Assembly: GCA_036852015.1 (NCBI GenBank)
Contig: JAANDG010000283.1
Coordinates: 115,651-179,650, forward strand
Source of the DNA: Pelodera strongyloides
Lineage: Eukaryota > Nematoda > Chromadorea > Rhabditida > Rhabditidae
DNA length: 64,000 nucleotides
Direction of reading: 5' to 3'
This document shows, one piece after another, positions 40,913 to 54,548 of the stretch (positions are counted from its first letter, which is position 1; each line of letters opens with the position of its first letter). Position numbers and translations under genes: made by a program. The notes beneath the pieces were generated by a model. It was not told where the DNA came from. It did no database searches and saw only the letters and a program-made list of their open reading frames with translations.

Positions 40913-41667
40913 ATAGACTCGCGACACAGGAAGCAATAGTTATTATGTGGAATGCACGCTGTATGCACACGTTCTAATATGTTAATAAATAAATAGATAA
41001 TATATGTGCGTATAGTAAGTACTGGTCAATTGTGTGCCCTTCTTACTATAGTAAGACTTGGAGGTCAGTGACCCGTTACTACAAAGGAGTATAAGTGGGC
41101 GCGGCCAGCAAAGAGACACGCGGAGAAGACAAATATGAGTGAATAGGTTATATGCAAATGGTGGGAGAAACCTTGGGACATAGCCGGTCTATGAATCCAT
41201 ATGGGACCACTTACTTACCAAGAAAAAAAACAAGATACACAAATATCTTGGAAAGTTATTGCAAGATGGATACATTCACGCTCTGGCGGTGCGCTGCGAA
41301 AATCTAGCGCGAAAATTTTGAGCGGCGAAATGTTGGAACGGCGACCTGACGAAAATGCAAAAATCGAAGAAACAGGTAAAAGGGCGCATGGCGAGTTCAG
41401 CCATGCTTTGCAAAGTGGCATGCAGTGCACTCACGGGAGCTGGCTTTTGCTTAGGGTATGGCGTGGGTGAAGTGCGCGGCGAGATGTAGGCGCATGATTA
41501 TTTTCCGCCGCACACAAAAAATGTTTTTGCATTGGATTACACTGCTGATTTTTATCCGTCAAGTAAACGATGTGGGTATCAACTGGTGAAAGGTGAGAGA
41601 TTCAGCATGCAGTGCGATGACTAAATTACTTTTATAATAAGTAAGTAATAATCAGAATTGTAAATAC

Positions 41668-42505
41668 CTCAATCCGCAGTAATTCGCTTCCCTGACCATC
41701 AACTTGCTGATTTCTCTGGGTGGTAAAAGAGGCATGCTTCACTGAGATGGAATAATAGTAGTTACTAAGCCAAAAGGAATGTTAGAGATTTACAATTAGA
41801 AAATCTCCCGATACTTAACAATAAATTAAACAGAAGTACTCAACAACACATTATTGGTAGATACCAGTTACTTAACGTGTAACGTTTAGCGGTATGGTAT
41901 GCAGTTTGTTACACATATGCTGAACAACACATTCCCCTGTAAATTATACGGAAATTTATGCGCCCGTCTAGGCAGACAACACCATGCAATTGCGCAGCAT
42001 GCGTTTCACAAACCACATGTCACACTAATTGTAAGTATTAACTTTAAATATAAAAAATAAAACAGGTGTGAAATTGTGGGTTCTCGCAACCAGCTGCATT
42101 CTATTTACCCCAATCAATCAATTCAAATGATATTGGTATTCTAAATAGAAAAAGAGGATTGGAGAGAGGGAAAGTGCAGAGTTAAAAAAAAACCCATCTC
42201 AAATTTGAATATTTAGGTTCAAAGTTTAGCCGATGAATGTGAACTGTGCATGTACACAAACAGTATGATTAATTACACAAAAAAATGGTTGGAAAATTAA
42301 TGTGTATGAATAAGCCTGCCATAAATTGAATAAAGTTGATGAAGTATGAAGAACAATTATTCACACAAATGTCAGCAATTATCACCCTGGACTACAAACA
42401 TCAAACTCAAAGTTACAAACTTCAACTGACTCACCTCAAACCTTCGTAGCACAATTCGCGCACCATTACTCTCACAATATCTCGAGGGAGTCTCGAATTC
42501 GACAT
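41668..42505 (-). CDS. Two similar candidate first exons of an unknown gene
   Basis: Exon at 42435-42505 starts M-S-N-S-R-L-P-R-D-I-V and exon at 41668-41735 starts M-P-L-L-P-P-R-E-I-S. Both continue with a V-M-V-R-E / L-M-V-R-E core, end G-L-R, and stop in the same phase at GTGAGT and GTATTT donors. The downstream one is preceded by TCCATCTCAG, 6 nt before its ATG. Splicing one to the other would break the frame, so they look like alternative starts from a tandem exon duplication. The rest of the gene was not found toward lower coordinates. Function unknown. Confidence 0.42.
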
Positions 42506-43590
42506 GTTTATTTTATTAAAAATCAATTACTGTTTACAAAGGGGCGTGGTCATCCTAATATGTGCTGATTCACACTACTGTAACAAGGTCGCCACTTAAT
42601 TGGAGACAAATTCCTATCATCTCAAAAATGTTTCTTTTATCGTGTTAACCCGCGCGACTAATAAATCAATTTTATTCGCAGAGTTCCGAGTATGGGTAGA
42701 AAGTGGTGAGCTATGGCTATGCTCTGAGTCACCTTCGCATTACATAAAAGAGAGAGACGGAAAATTCATACTCAAGAACCAACCACAAAGGACAACACTT
42801 ACTTTGAGACTTAACCTTACTTGGTTATGTGAAATCAGATTGTACCAACAATAAGGCATTATTTTTGTGAACAAACATTATCAATAGAAAATCTAAATGA
42901 AGAAAAAACATTTATTTCTTTGAATAAAATCGGGTCATCTACAACTACTAGAAAGAGTACTTGACAAGTACATACTTTAGAGACTACTTGAAATAGACAC
43001 TAAATGAGAACAAACAAAAGTTTCTAAATCCTACTTTCACTACAAGACACAATGCCACAAGTATAAGGCACTCGTAAAATGCGTCACATCAAAAGAAATT
43101 TGAAGAGGTATGCGGGTATGCCACACCATTTGTGAAGCACATGCTGGATAGCTAAACAACGACACTCATTATATGCAAATTATGTGCTTTTCTGGCACCT
43201 AATCGAACACAATTTGCATATAATACGCTTCACAAACCATGTGGCATACAACTTTAAAATGATGCTCCTGCAGGATCAACAACAAACTGATTACAAACAA
43301 AACAAGAAAAAAAGGTAAAGCAAAATCTACTGACCATTCATCACAGTTTTCAAAAACACACAAACTTCACTAAACTAAAGCCCAACAATAAACTTCAATA
43401 AAAAAATGGACACAAAAGACACACCCATTCGCCTGAGCAGTAGAAACGGAGTTACAGTATTTGTACATCATAAACAAAACAAACAAGTGACTAAAAACGC
43501 GCGATTTGTGGAAAAGGGTAGCTAAAGTTGACTGAACGAACGCAAATACACAGAATTCAATACAAACTTTTCCATAAACCAAGTATCCAA
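42506..43590. other. Intergenic, with one foldback
   Basis: No gene supported between the candidate first exons and the 3' end of the decarboxylase gene. Segment 43116-43249 is an imperfect hairpin (GTATGCCACACCATTTGTGA left, AAACCATGTGGCATAC right). Confidence 0.5.
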
Positions 43591-46500
43591 TTAACATCCC
43601 CCCGAGATCAAACTCTGCCCGTATCGCAACGAATCTCCAGCCTTGATGGCAAACTTGGTCGTTGGAGGTGCTTGGAACACCTGGAATAACAACAAAGTGA
43701 ACCTATTGAATGAAACCCGTTGTGGCCTTCTCGCTTCTTTTCAGAAAACCTGGCGAAAGTATAGCTACGTCGCCGCGGCCTTTTATCTGGTCAATTTCTC
43801 ACTGTTGCCCAGCTTTCGCGCCAGCGTATAAATTCGAGCCCGGTGTTTTGCCGCGCATCGCGCATAGCCCCAATCCGGTACCAAAAGGTTTTTTACTTAA
43901 TTGGCTAATCAAAGAATGTAACCGACCAAAACAATGGTGCTGCCTAGTCTGAACTCTCCCACTTTGTCTCCGGGCAGCATTGGCACATGCACTTCCATCT
44001 CACACTGCTCCAGTTTCTGCGCCTTTCGTCGAATCACATTCGTGCGCAATTCGGGTTTCTGAAATGAAACTTGGCTTGTTAAGAGCTAATGGGAACCTTA
44101 TTAGCTACTGAATGAATAATTAAGTGTGCCACACATTTACTCAAAGTCAGCATAAGTGTAAATACAGCAAAGGATTCCCCACTACGGTCAATTAGTTGAG
44201 TTTTCGCTCAATTGAAGTTTTTACACCCTACGAAACACAGCTGATCCAACAACAACAATTATAGGGCTTTCCTTCCACAAGAATTCATATCAAAAATCAA
44301 TTCCTCCCAGGTCTAACAGTGTCAAAAAACAAAACCAATACACAGGTTCCTAATCTACTAATTAGATCGTCGTCAGCAGTACAAGTACACATAGTTCACT
44401 GCGACAAGAGAGCTAAATATAGTTCAGCAAAATCATTAATGGGAAGGTAACAGTGAGTTTAATAAGAATTCAAGAAAGCCTACCGCATCAATATAGATAT
44501 CTCCGACATTGGTGGCCGCGACTGCAGCCATACTAAAGAATCCATGCTTCCACGATCCATTCAGAACGACCCTTTCATTGAGACAGAATAGATGGGGAAC
44601 ACGGTCCAGAAGGGCAGGGCGGACGGACAGCAGAAGACCTTAAATGAAACAAGGAAATCACGATTAAGGATCGGATAGGATACGCAAAGAAACAAGCAGC
44701 TCACACACAAGCTGAACTTACGTCATCGTAAAATTTACGACATAGTTCACAGAACACACAGATTTTTCCCTCATAATCGTGATACCGAACCAAGACTTTG
44801 CAAAATGCGACTAAATATCAGTCTCAGGAAAAAATATGAAACCTGATGCCATTTCCCAGAACTCGAACCAAAGTCTCATAGTATATCTGTCTCACAATAG
44901 ACACCTTCCACAAGATTATAAAAAAGGTTCCCTTACCCGGATAGTGAATCGCTTGATTGGCCACCCATCTGGTGGGCGAATGAAATGAGTGATAGTTTCC
45001 AGGGGCCAGATACACAACCACTTGGTACAGATCGAGTTCGTCCTTCAGAAAGAAAAGGTACAAATAAATTAAGCTACCTCCCATAGGATAAGGGAAGCCT
45101 ACTCCCAATCATTTCTAACTAATAAGAGTACGAACGCAAACATAAACACAAATGATGAGTAACTAATAACAGTCATATCACAGACCATCACGCAGTGTTA
45201 CACAGTAATCTGATTCTGTACCTACTGTACCTGATTCTGTACAGTAATCTGATTCTGTACCTACTGTACCTGATTGTCCAACTTTACATCTCCAAGGAAT
45301 TGTTGAAAATCGTAATCGTGTCCCTTCACGTACTCAATCTTTCCTTCCTCTACTTTGCCAAAATGAAGGACAATTCCGTCGGCAGGCGATACCTGGAAAT
45401 AGGGAACATATATCATTATTTGTAACATAGTTTGGGCATCCCTCTTAGCTAACATAACATTCGACCCCCCTTTTTTTCCCGTGATTGATTCATTCTCCCG
45501 AAATTTTCTACAACTTTCCATATAAACAGATGTCAAAAACAAAGGAGAAAGCGGAACAATTTTATATTTGAGTGAAACATCTCGAAATATACGCCCTATA
45601 AATACTCCAAATGGCCCTTCTAAGCATAGGATTTGTCAATGGAAAAAAGGAACATTGGAAGTCTATATACCTAAACATCTACAGCGTATATCTATAAGAT
45701 TTTCCCAAATTACACAGGGAGACATCACATGATACAAAATAATCGTAAAATTATTAATATACCCACCAAAGCACTTGCACTAATCGGTCTGTATTCAGGC
45801 TTGAGTGTTCGATTGAAGAAGGCAGCGAAGTTGGGATACGCCTGCAATAATGTTATGTCACTTATTTCAGTTCAAGAAAACCTCTTTGGTCCCTTATGAT
45901 CCACTCCACAAACCACTATGTTTAAGTCTCGAAACGGACTACTAATTACTAATTATTTAACCTGGTAATATAAAATGGTTCAGAAAATCGCGTGAGTTTT
46001 TGGGGTTCAGCCAACCATACAAATGCTATTGAGCAACTACAGTAGGAAACTACAAGATAAAATAACATTTAACATTTATTACCAACATAAAATGTCGAAT
46101 ACGGGATATTCAATTACAAATCAACGAAGTACATATTTTATGAAAATATTAAATTGCATATAGTTTACCTTGAGATCCGATTCCACGGCTTCCTCCATTC
46201 GACAATCGTAGATTCGAGCAAAAGTACCAAACAATGGCTCACGTAACCATACTGGGACATCCTGAAATCATACTAATCAAAGAAAATCAAATACTGGACT
46301 ACTCTAAAAACAATCGTTACATAATGCGATAGCAATTAGCGTCATAACGTATACATTCCGTGCGTAAATGGAGGTGGTTGAAGATGGTTTCTTTAGCTTA
46401 GTGATATACCGTTTTAATAAAACACCATGTTTCGGTCAAATATATAAATTTCGAACTGCTTTCGGAGGTGGTTCGTGCGTGTTTCAACGCACCAACCTAT

Positions 46501-49500
46501 ACCCCTGAAACTACAACAAACGTACACAATACTTATTTCCACAATTTTCGGGAAGACTTATCAAGAATATTGTCAAAAAATATGAAACATACTCTATTCG
46601 CCAGTCCACCGGCAGCCCTTGAAATCGCATTCCAAGGCAGCGAAAAGTAGGATCGGATCTGCAGAAAATGACTCGTTCAACAACAAACAACAAGAACCAA
46701 GTAATTATCCTCGTTGAATAGTTACATAACTACTAATAACCTTCTTTCCTACATAAACCAATTTCCCACGATCAGCCTGATCAGCAACAAGCCCGCCCTT
46801 CTCCTACTATTCTAGAGGAATATGCTCTCCAAAAAAAAACATAAAGTAGCATAAAAGAAATCACCTTCCAATCTGAATAGTAATGTTTGGAGTCGACAAT
46901 CTGTTTCCAGTCGGGTGTGAACAGATAGCTGAACAGAAAACATTTTTATTTTACTACATCCAACTTTATTCGATCATGGGTCTACTGTATATCACAAATA
47001 CGAAATACGCCCTTCTCCTACAGTAACTAAAAACGTAAAAACAAATAAAGGATCGATATTACTAATAAGTATTTCTCCCGCTACAAAGTGCACGAATCGC
47101 GAATAAAAACATAACGTAAACAATGGGCAACAGACTGTGTACTAACAAAACGTAACTCCAAACGTCCAAACTACAAACTACATTCCCTAACATTCTTAGA
47201 TCACTAAGATGCTATTTTCCTTATCGTTATCATAAAAACCCAATATCAACAACTCACCCGACATAAGACATTCCACCGACCAGAACAGAAGTCGCTCCCA
47301 ACCATTTTATCCAATGTCCTGCAAGAATACTTATAAACAAAACAATTAAGCGAACTAGAAAAATAGTGGTCACATTGGTCCTTAATTCGTCAAAAAAGAA
47401 AATTCGACCTTTCAAGGACCACACAGTGAAAACACGATTCCATTTAGTCGTAACTAGACCAAAGTATTACTTCTTAAAACCACAAAACAGTACTACAGTC
47501 TATACTGCAACCTATATTGCAGTATACGGTATACGTATAGTACCTAGGCCTCTACGGAGGACCCTCCGCCCTTCGGAGAGAGACCCTGAAGTATGCTTCA
47601 GATTTTTTTATCTTTGACACGAGTAAACATTTATTCACATTCACATATAAAATCCTACATATTCTCAATCTATAAATCAGCTGTCTGTTGTACCTAAATC
47701 GACGGAAAACAATCCGCAAAGTACCCAAAATGGGTCGAACGGCAGTTGAGTCGTCGAGACTGCCGTGGACAGTGCCTCCGCGTACATCCTTCCAATTAAT
47801 CGATAAACTCCTTCTTGTCCTTGATTATCCGATCGATAATTAAGCCTCTGGGCTTCCTTCCAATCAATAGTGCTACTCTCAATTCTTAGCTTCTTCAGAG
47901 ATGTTGGCCTCACGGTGGGTGCGTTTCACTGTGTGGAACCGCAAGACGCGCCGAATACCAGTGACGTCGGATTTTGAGATACTGTAGGGAAAATGGGCAA
48001 GAAAAGCAATACTGAATGAACGGCCGCTTCTGGTAACGAGCACAGCCGAAAGCTGAAAAGGGAAATAAGACCGTCAAAATGATAGATATCACGATAATGA
48101 CAGGCACAATGAAATCGTACATAGGTAGAACAAAATTATAAAATAGTAAATAAGTAATCTAATAATGCTGAATTCAAGAGAGAAAACACAGAGAGAGAAA
48201 TATAGAGAGAGAATAGTAAAAGAAAGGAAAACCTGTGTTACTGTAAACTGCTGCCACTCAATCATCGAATAACAGACACAAGTGCCGTGATTTGTGATGT
48301 CCGAACTTCCGAATACTCTCTTATCAAATTAAAGGCTAAAGGGAACCCCCGCAGAATAAAAAGGAGACGGGAATGAACTGGAACTGACCTATAATTGACA
48401 ACTACGATATAGCAGACTGTCCGAAAATGGTTCGATTCGCCTTTTTATTTATCCAAAAAAACTTTATAGTGCAAAAGAAGAGCGGCGCGGCGCGAGCTTT
48501 TTCTTTCCTTTAAAGGAGTAGCGATGAACTAAACGATTGCTCAGCGTGCAAAGAAATGCGAATTCGATGCGAGATATATGCACGTGAAACGAACATGATA
48601 CGAAATTTAAGTAAAAGTTTCCGGTCTGTTAACTCAAGCTACGCTGCAAAAGGGGTTATGCGCTATTTTAAATCCTGCCACAAATTTTACTTAATGAGAA
48701 GTCACAACTACAAGAATATACAGAACATAGTTTCGACCGTCACGTAAACATTAAATAAAAGCAGAGCTTACATTTTATAATTTAATTTCAATAAAAGTCC
48801 CAGATCCTAGTGTCCCAGACACATTGGCCTTTTTGCAAAAAAAAATGGGCACAAAATACCAAACAAGAACGGATTTCATCGCGAATGTATGGGGAAAAGT
48901 ATATCCATCATAGGGCAAGGGGCAAAGAATGTATTGAGAAAGATTACAACCAGGTCAGTCACGAAGTCAAAGTCAACAACAAACAAATCGAAAAACAAAG
49001 AGAGTAACTGTTTTCTTCGAAAGTAACTAACAAATAAGAAGAACCGAGTGTTGTGAGGGTGAGAGGCTGAGAGGTGTTTACACAAAGTTCACCCAGACAC
49101 TACTGCAGTGGCATTGCAGAAAACTGCCAATAATAACAAGTACGACTATTAAAAAAGTTACACAAACAAAGGCGACACTTAACACTTAACTGCGTGTATG
49201 TTATGTATCATGCATAGAGTATTAGACAAGGATGGATGGGATAGGAAGGACATGACTATTTTTAGTTGGGGTCCAGCATATAAAAGCAATCAAATTGAGT
49301 GTTCCCGCGTAAACTTTAAAAAATCCGAATCTGAATCCCACCAGGCACCGTTTACGTTTACGCCAAATACTGGAATACAATAAACCTACCTAATCTCCCA
49401 TAAATAAAAGTAGAATATATAACTGAATACACGAAGACCTCCCTCCTCAATTTTCATTTATTACTACCTACTACCTAAGAATGCGGAAAAGCGAAAGAAA

Positions 49501-52500
49501 CCCGTTAGTGAAAGAATTCTGATCAGTATTAGCCCAGCATTCGATTCAATTACTACAAACTTCCGGTACATATGGTTACCAAACAACTACCAAACAACTA
49601 ATCCTTATGCCTTGCGCTACATAAAAATAACAACATCTTCACTAAATCTTTGATCCTTTACTAGAATAAAAGTCATTCAGAGATCACGAGCACAGGGGAA
49701 CCCTTACACATTTGGTGATTACTTATATAGCGGCTAGCGTCGAAGGGTACGAAGCAATGTCGAAATCAGAGAACCTGTTATAGAGCGATCAGGTTCTTCT
49801 TATTCTACAAAAATAACCCTTCTGGAAAGCACTGTTCTCACCGATGACGAGGTGCACCCGCTAAGAGACCAATACAGTACAGTAAAAGAATAATTACATA
49901 AGTGGGAGATCAAAGTTCTTATAAGGAGATAGAGATTAATTTGTTTTGGAAAATACTGTCAGAAAACTTGTGGGAAAAATTTTGATAGTGACGCCAATTA
50001 CCATAATATTAGACTGGATAACTGGACTGGAAGTATGTGGAAAAAAAAAAGAGTAAACGGGCGTAAAGGGGAGTAATTCGGCAGACGCTACGCTACAACA
50101 AAGTACCTTAGTTTCTTACCCCTTCACAAATTAGACTTCACACTTTCCTCAGCTACATCCCAATGACAGTTCCCTGTACATGCCCGCCTCACATTGATAA
50201 AAATAGTATCAGGTTGCAAAGGTAAATCCTCAACCCTAAACTTTATCTCTAAATCAAGAAACAAGTGTTCTAGTCAACAACCACCACGTCATACGTCCAT
50301 GGAACAATTACTGATTAAAAAAAAACTAATAAAAACCAGTTGCTCGTTGATAATCAAAGCAGTCTTACCTTCACTATCACGTGGAAAGTACAGAAGAACT
50401 CTCTAAGAAAACCCATAAACATCATCAAATCAATTTGTAAATATTGAGTCGATGTCACAAGGCCACAGATTCACTGATTAAAAGAGAATGAAAACCATAT
50501 TAGGTAATAAGACTTGGAACCATATTAGGTAAAGAGAAAACACCCTTATAATGGTCACCAATTTCCAATTTTCTATTGAATCGCAGGAAGGAACTGAACC
50601 TTTACAAAATCTTAAGGAACGGACGGAGCCGTTACAGAAAAGATGAGTCGAAAGGGGTCGTGATCGTCTTTGAGGGGGACACGGGTAAGGATAAGCCAGG
50701 GAAAAGAGAGAAGCGACCAGATACCAAATGCTACATAAACACTGCATATATTGAATTATTGAATGTATGCCTACATATAAAAACTCACTGAGTTCGATTC
50801 GATAACTATCTTGTATAGGACATCAGGACATGGTTCTACTTTCAACAGAGGGAAATAAAACTTATTTCCTAACGTTTCCTAACGCATCAAGTAATGAAGA
50901 TGAAACAAAATTACAACTACTACTTTTAAATAATAAATAAAGATAAGCGTTTATCGAGCGAACCTTGAAAACTTAAATATTCTCAAATCCAAACAAAACA
51001 ATGAGGGTTTTGTAGACCAGGGCGTAAAATAGGAAATGATCTCTCTCCTAACCATCGCTGCGCAGGTACGCAAACACTAAACAAAACGCAGACAAACTGA
51101 GCAGCCAAACCAGAAGCAAACATCGAGACTCAAGACACTACAAAAACATGGTAGGATGGGTTAAAATCAGAGATCACAAATCCATTCTATTATTATTATT
51201 ATTATCATAAAATTATCACTGTGACCGCGACTTAATAAGAACAACGGATTATTTGACAGCAATGTCAATAGAATATCATAAACAAACAAACAATACTTTT
51301 GTTTTCAACTGACACTATTTATGTGACGATTGACAGACTGACATAAGCACATCATTATGGTTCAGACAAGGAACTGACCAGTAAAGGCATATTGTCAACT
51401 CTCATTTGAAATAAGAAAATTTCACTAGATTATAGATTTTATAGGTAGAAAAAATAGGACTTCGGAATCAAATCGCACAAGTGTAAAATGCTACACATTT
51501 AAAATATGAAGATAAATCAACCAAGCCAGCGCCCGCTACAGAGCTTGCTCATGGAATATTGTACGAAAAACAAAGTACACTCAAGTATTGAGCATAACTG
51601 CAAGCCTGAAACACATGGACCAACGCCCTCGCAAAATAAAGTGCAGTTGTGAACTTTAATACTCGAGTAAAGGCTATAAATACGAAAACTCTTTGGCTTT
51701 GGGGTAATACTGACCGATGTTCATCTTAACAGTTGCGAACAGACACGGGCTGTGGTAAACACCATAAGTTCAACGTTGCCAACTTTACGACCTGAATTAT
51801 GTGTAGTAGCACCATGAATGGCAGTAAATAAACGTTTCACTACATTCAAAAAGATTCTTATTATAGCTATAATGGAGGAGACAGACTGAAAGAAAGCCAG
51901 AAACGTCTAGCGAATATTTAAAATATAACACATTGACAAAAATGCAAACAACTCAAGTTGCAATCAAATTTAGTAACTACATGGACTTAATGGACTACAT
52001 CAAATCAATTCCTAGTCACGTTACAGTTTTCAGCTATCAATTACCAATGCTTCTATCTAAAGTTCAAAACAAACGGATCATCTTATATACACATCTGTCA
52101 CGGGTCCCACCCACTTCATGCAGATACAGTCGTTTCTTTGGATTACAGAGGCTACACATTTTGCACAGCACCAAAAAAAGACCAGCATAAGAACTGGCCC
52201 CTTCCATACTGGAAATAGACGTTACAAATGTTGCAAAGAAGCAAAAACAAAAAAATTCAAGCACAAGATAATAACTGGCCCATTGCCGTCTACATACTTT
52301 TCTACTTTCCAGTTCTTTGAACAAAAATTGCAGTGATTGTCATCGTTGAAAACATCGATATAATCTACAATTACATTATGATGACACTTTTAGAGACTCT
52401 CCATTCAATAATAAACAAGTGCAACTGAGTGGAAAGTAAAAAAACACCTCATGGAATCAAAGATCAACTAAAAAAAGAAAGAAGCACTGCAAATGAAATA

Positions 52501-53824
52501 GTAACGAAAAAAACGCTTTTCCAATTAAACTGCTGATTGATGATGGGAAAACATACAACTTATATGCCCATAATGGGAAACATGTGAAAATCATGTCAGT
52601 CATTGCAGACAATGAACGGTGGTAATAGTCAGTTACTTTTCCGAAAACTAATTTTCTCGCGAGAAGAAAGATGTTCAATAAACTGCCGCGAGAAACCACT
52701 ACAGATCAAACGAAGAAAAGGAAAACAGGCTGTTTCACATTAACTTACAATTATTTAGAAAACATCAAAGTTTAATAAATCAATTGGATCTCGACATAAA
52801 GTCCAAAATCTCTGGTATAGGTGAATATCAACCTATTGTTAGGGCGCATTCGAGTTGGACATTTTCCGGAAAAGAAAAGAAAAAAGTGGTTCGAGATGGA
52901 CACCCAGAAAAAAAAAATAATACACGCAAAATAATTGTCGAAAATGCAATTGTACCGTAATTGAAACTAAAATAAATCGAACATTAGCATGTGTATGCGT
53001 GGCAATTGCATTCTTTTCTGGTGAAATCCATCTCGAACCACTTTTTTTCTTTTCTTTTCCGGAAAATGTCCAACTCGAATGCGCCCTTAGGCTGGTAGTG
53101 AGTGAGCATATGTGTCAGTCAGCTGACCGCCTGACCTCGGGGAAATGGTATATAGGCGGGATGGTGCACACCGGGATAATGGGAGCATGGGTAATACGTA
53201 GAGGAGTATAACCCGAGGTCGCAAGCCGACACCCGGTAACAATAAATTAGAAATAAACATAACACCAATAGCAGTTCATGAAAACATACACAATGAATAA
53301 GTGAAATATGCGATTAAGTTTAAAAAGAGAAACTTGTCCCCCGCTGTAAGAAACGAAATCTACGCAGGGATCTTGTAGAGCAAAACTTCACCGAACAAGA
53401 ACAACACACAAGAAATCTTTAGACATATATATTAGAAACAACTCACGTGTTGGAACATTTTTCACAACATAAGGTGAAACGGGTGTCTGTGTGCCAAACG
53501 TCTGTGGCCTGCCTTGAATCGAAAACTTCAACTGAAATGATTATAAACGCACTGTATGACAAACGATCAATTATAGAGTATATCAATCTCATATACAGTT
53601 AAGAAATTGGCCTTTAAACACGAATACATCATCATACGCCTAAACACCATCCATGCACACACTTTTTAATCCGAACGTTTCAGGAAAAATACATAAAATC
53701 ACCGCTTCACCACTAGATCACTGATGCACCAATTGAGTCCTAAACTTACACGTCCAGTGTTGATGCTCCTTTGTTGACACCGAGACACCGCAATCCTTCG
53801 TAAAACGGGAACGATGATGGACAT
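43591..53824 (-). CDS. psd-1: Phosphatidylserine decarboxylase, mitochondrial (374 aa)
   Basis: Twelve phase-consistent exons: 53750-53824, 53447-53531, 47258-47318, 46865-46928, 46593-46658, 46169-46261, 45767-45841, 45270-45392, 44937-45042, 44484-44638, 43927-44058, 43591-43680. The enzyme converts phosphatidylserine to phosphatidylethanolamine in the inner mitochondrial membrane. The N-terminus is basic and lacks acidic residues (targeting signal), followed by a membrane segment at about 54-74. The catalytic signatures are intact: S-P-A-D-G with Asp178, Y-H-S-F-H-S-P with His232/His235, and L-G-S-T at 339-342, where self-cleavage between Gly and Ser would make the pyruvoyl group. Length is normal for the eukaryotic mitochondrial form. 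The second intron is 6.1 kb; the others are short. TTTTACAG touches the ATG, as in trans-spliced worm genes. The SPOUT1-type gene lies 0.7 kb upstream on the same strand. Confidence 0.95.
47540..47612 (+). ncRNA. Possible small structured RNA (hairpins plus T-run)
   Basis: Hairpin CCTC-TAC-GGAGG, then CCTCCG-CCC-TTCGGAG, then CTGAAG-TAT-GCTTCAG followed directly by seven T. Stacked hairpins ending in a T-run are what a Pol III transcript would look like. It lies in the large decarboxylase intron, antisense to the gene. No family is recognised and no promoter is evident. Confidence 0.3.
47911..48122 (-). CDS. Short ORF with a membrane segment inside the psd-1 intron (doubtful)
   Basis: Starts M-Y-D-F-I-V-P-V and contains a 20-residue hydrophobic run, then a basic Cys-containing tail. 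It lies within the 6.1-kb intron on the same strand. Two acceptor-like TTTTCAG/CCTACAG sites interrupt it, so part may be intron, and another frame ([13 protein letters not shown]) is also open. Could be a nested small gene or chance. Confidence 0.25.
48200..52830. other. Body of the large psd-1 intron
   Basis: AT-rich with no supported coding region or RNA gene on either strand. Short ORFs lack recognisable products. Confidence 0.5.
52842..53086. mobile_element. Palindromic MITE with GGGCGCATTC ends (245 bp)
   Basis: Starts GGGCGCATTCGAGTTGGACA and ends with its inverse; TTA flanks both sides as a likely target duplication. The arms continue through TTTTCCGGAAAAGAAAAG and GTGGTTCGAGATGGA. 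It lies in the psd-1 intron. A shorter element with GGGAGCGTTTAAGATG ends at 58943-59061 looks related. Confidence 0.85.
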
Positions 53825-54548
53825 CTGTAAAAGATAATTACTCTAAAGCAAAATGGCACGCGGTTTGTGAAGAATATGGTGAAGAGCTGAAGTTCCCAAT
53901 TTCCCATGGATTACAAACCATTTTCACCCCGTGTACTGATATGCATCCTACACCTTACGCAACAATAAAAATACATATTGAACCTCCAGAGAATATCACC
54001 GGCATAAACCAATGTCCAAAAAGCAAGCAACCATACAGAAAAGTAATACAAGCTTTATTCCTGCCTGGAAGTAACAACAATAACAAACAAACAACAAATC
54101 AACAATAATAATCAACTAACGAAAAACCAAAACTAATGTAATCGATGGGACTTGAGACCCCTCACAATTCTACTATAGAATCGCTGCATTCTATTCCAGT
54201 ATACTAATTAATAACAAGAGCTACAAAATTCAGGACTCAATCACAAAAAAACAGGGCTCAAACTTACCAAACATGATTAGCTAGATTTAGGTTGATAAAG
54301 AAAAAGAATGGTTGCAAAAATCTTAAAAAATAAAACAATCATTGAAGTCATTTGAACAAAATTCCATAAATATTCTAAAAAACTCCATCTACAAATTAAA
54401 ATTTCAATTAAGGACGACAAGAAAAAAGACACCATAATCCAAACAAAACTAAACAGTACAACAAACAGTAAAACAGCCTCACGCTTAGGATGAATTCTCA
54501 CAAACCCAACCAGAAGGGAAGGGCATTGAATCAATTCAATGGGAAATA
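53825..54548. other. Spacer between SPOUT1-type gene and psd-1
   Basis: 724 bp between the SPOUT1-type stop codon and the decarboxylase ATG on the same strand. No other gene is seen. The decarboxylase start follows an acceptor, so this could be an intercistronic region of a worm operon, but it is longer than the usual roughly 100 bp. Confidence 0.4.

Noticed and set aside
45203..45275. CTGTACCTACTGTACC repeat before a psd-1 exon as a regulatory site
   Set aside because: A simple short tandem repeat in the intron next to the donor, with no evidence of function.
47677..47913. 78-codon minus-strand frame inside the psd-1 intron
   Set aside because: No ATG at its start, a stop just upstream, and no good acceptor. 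The composition looks protein-like but cannot be supported.
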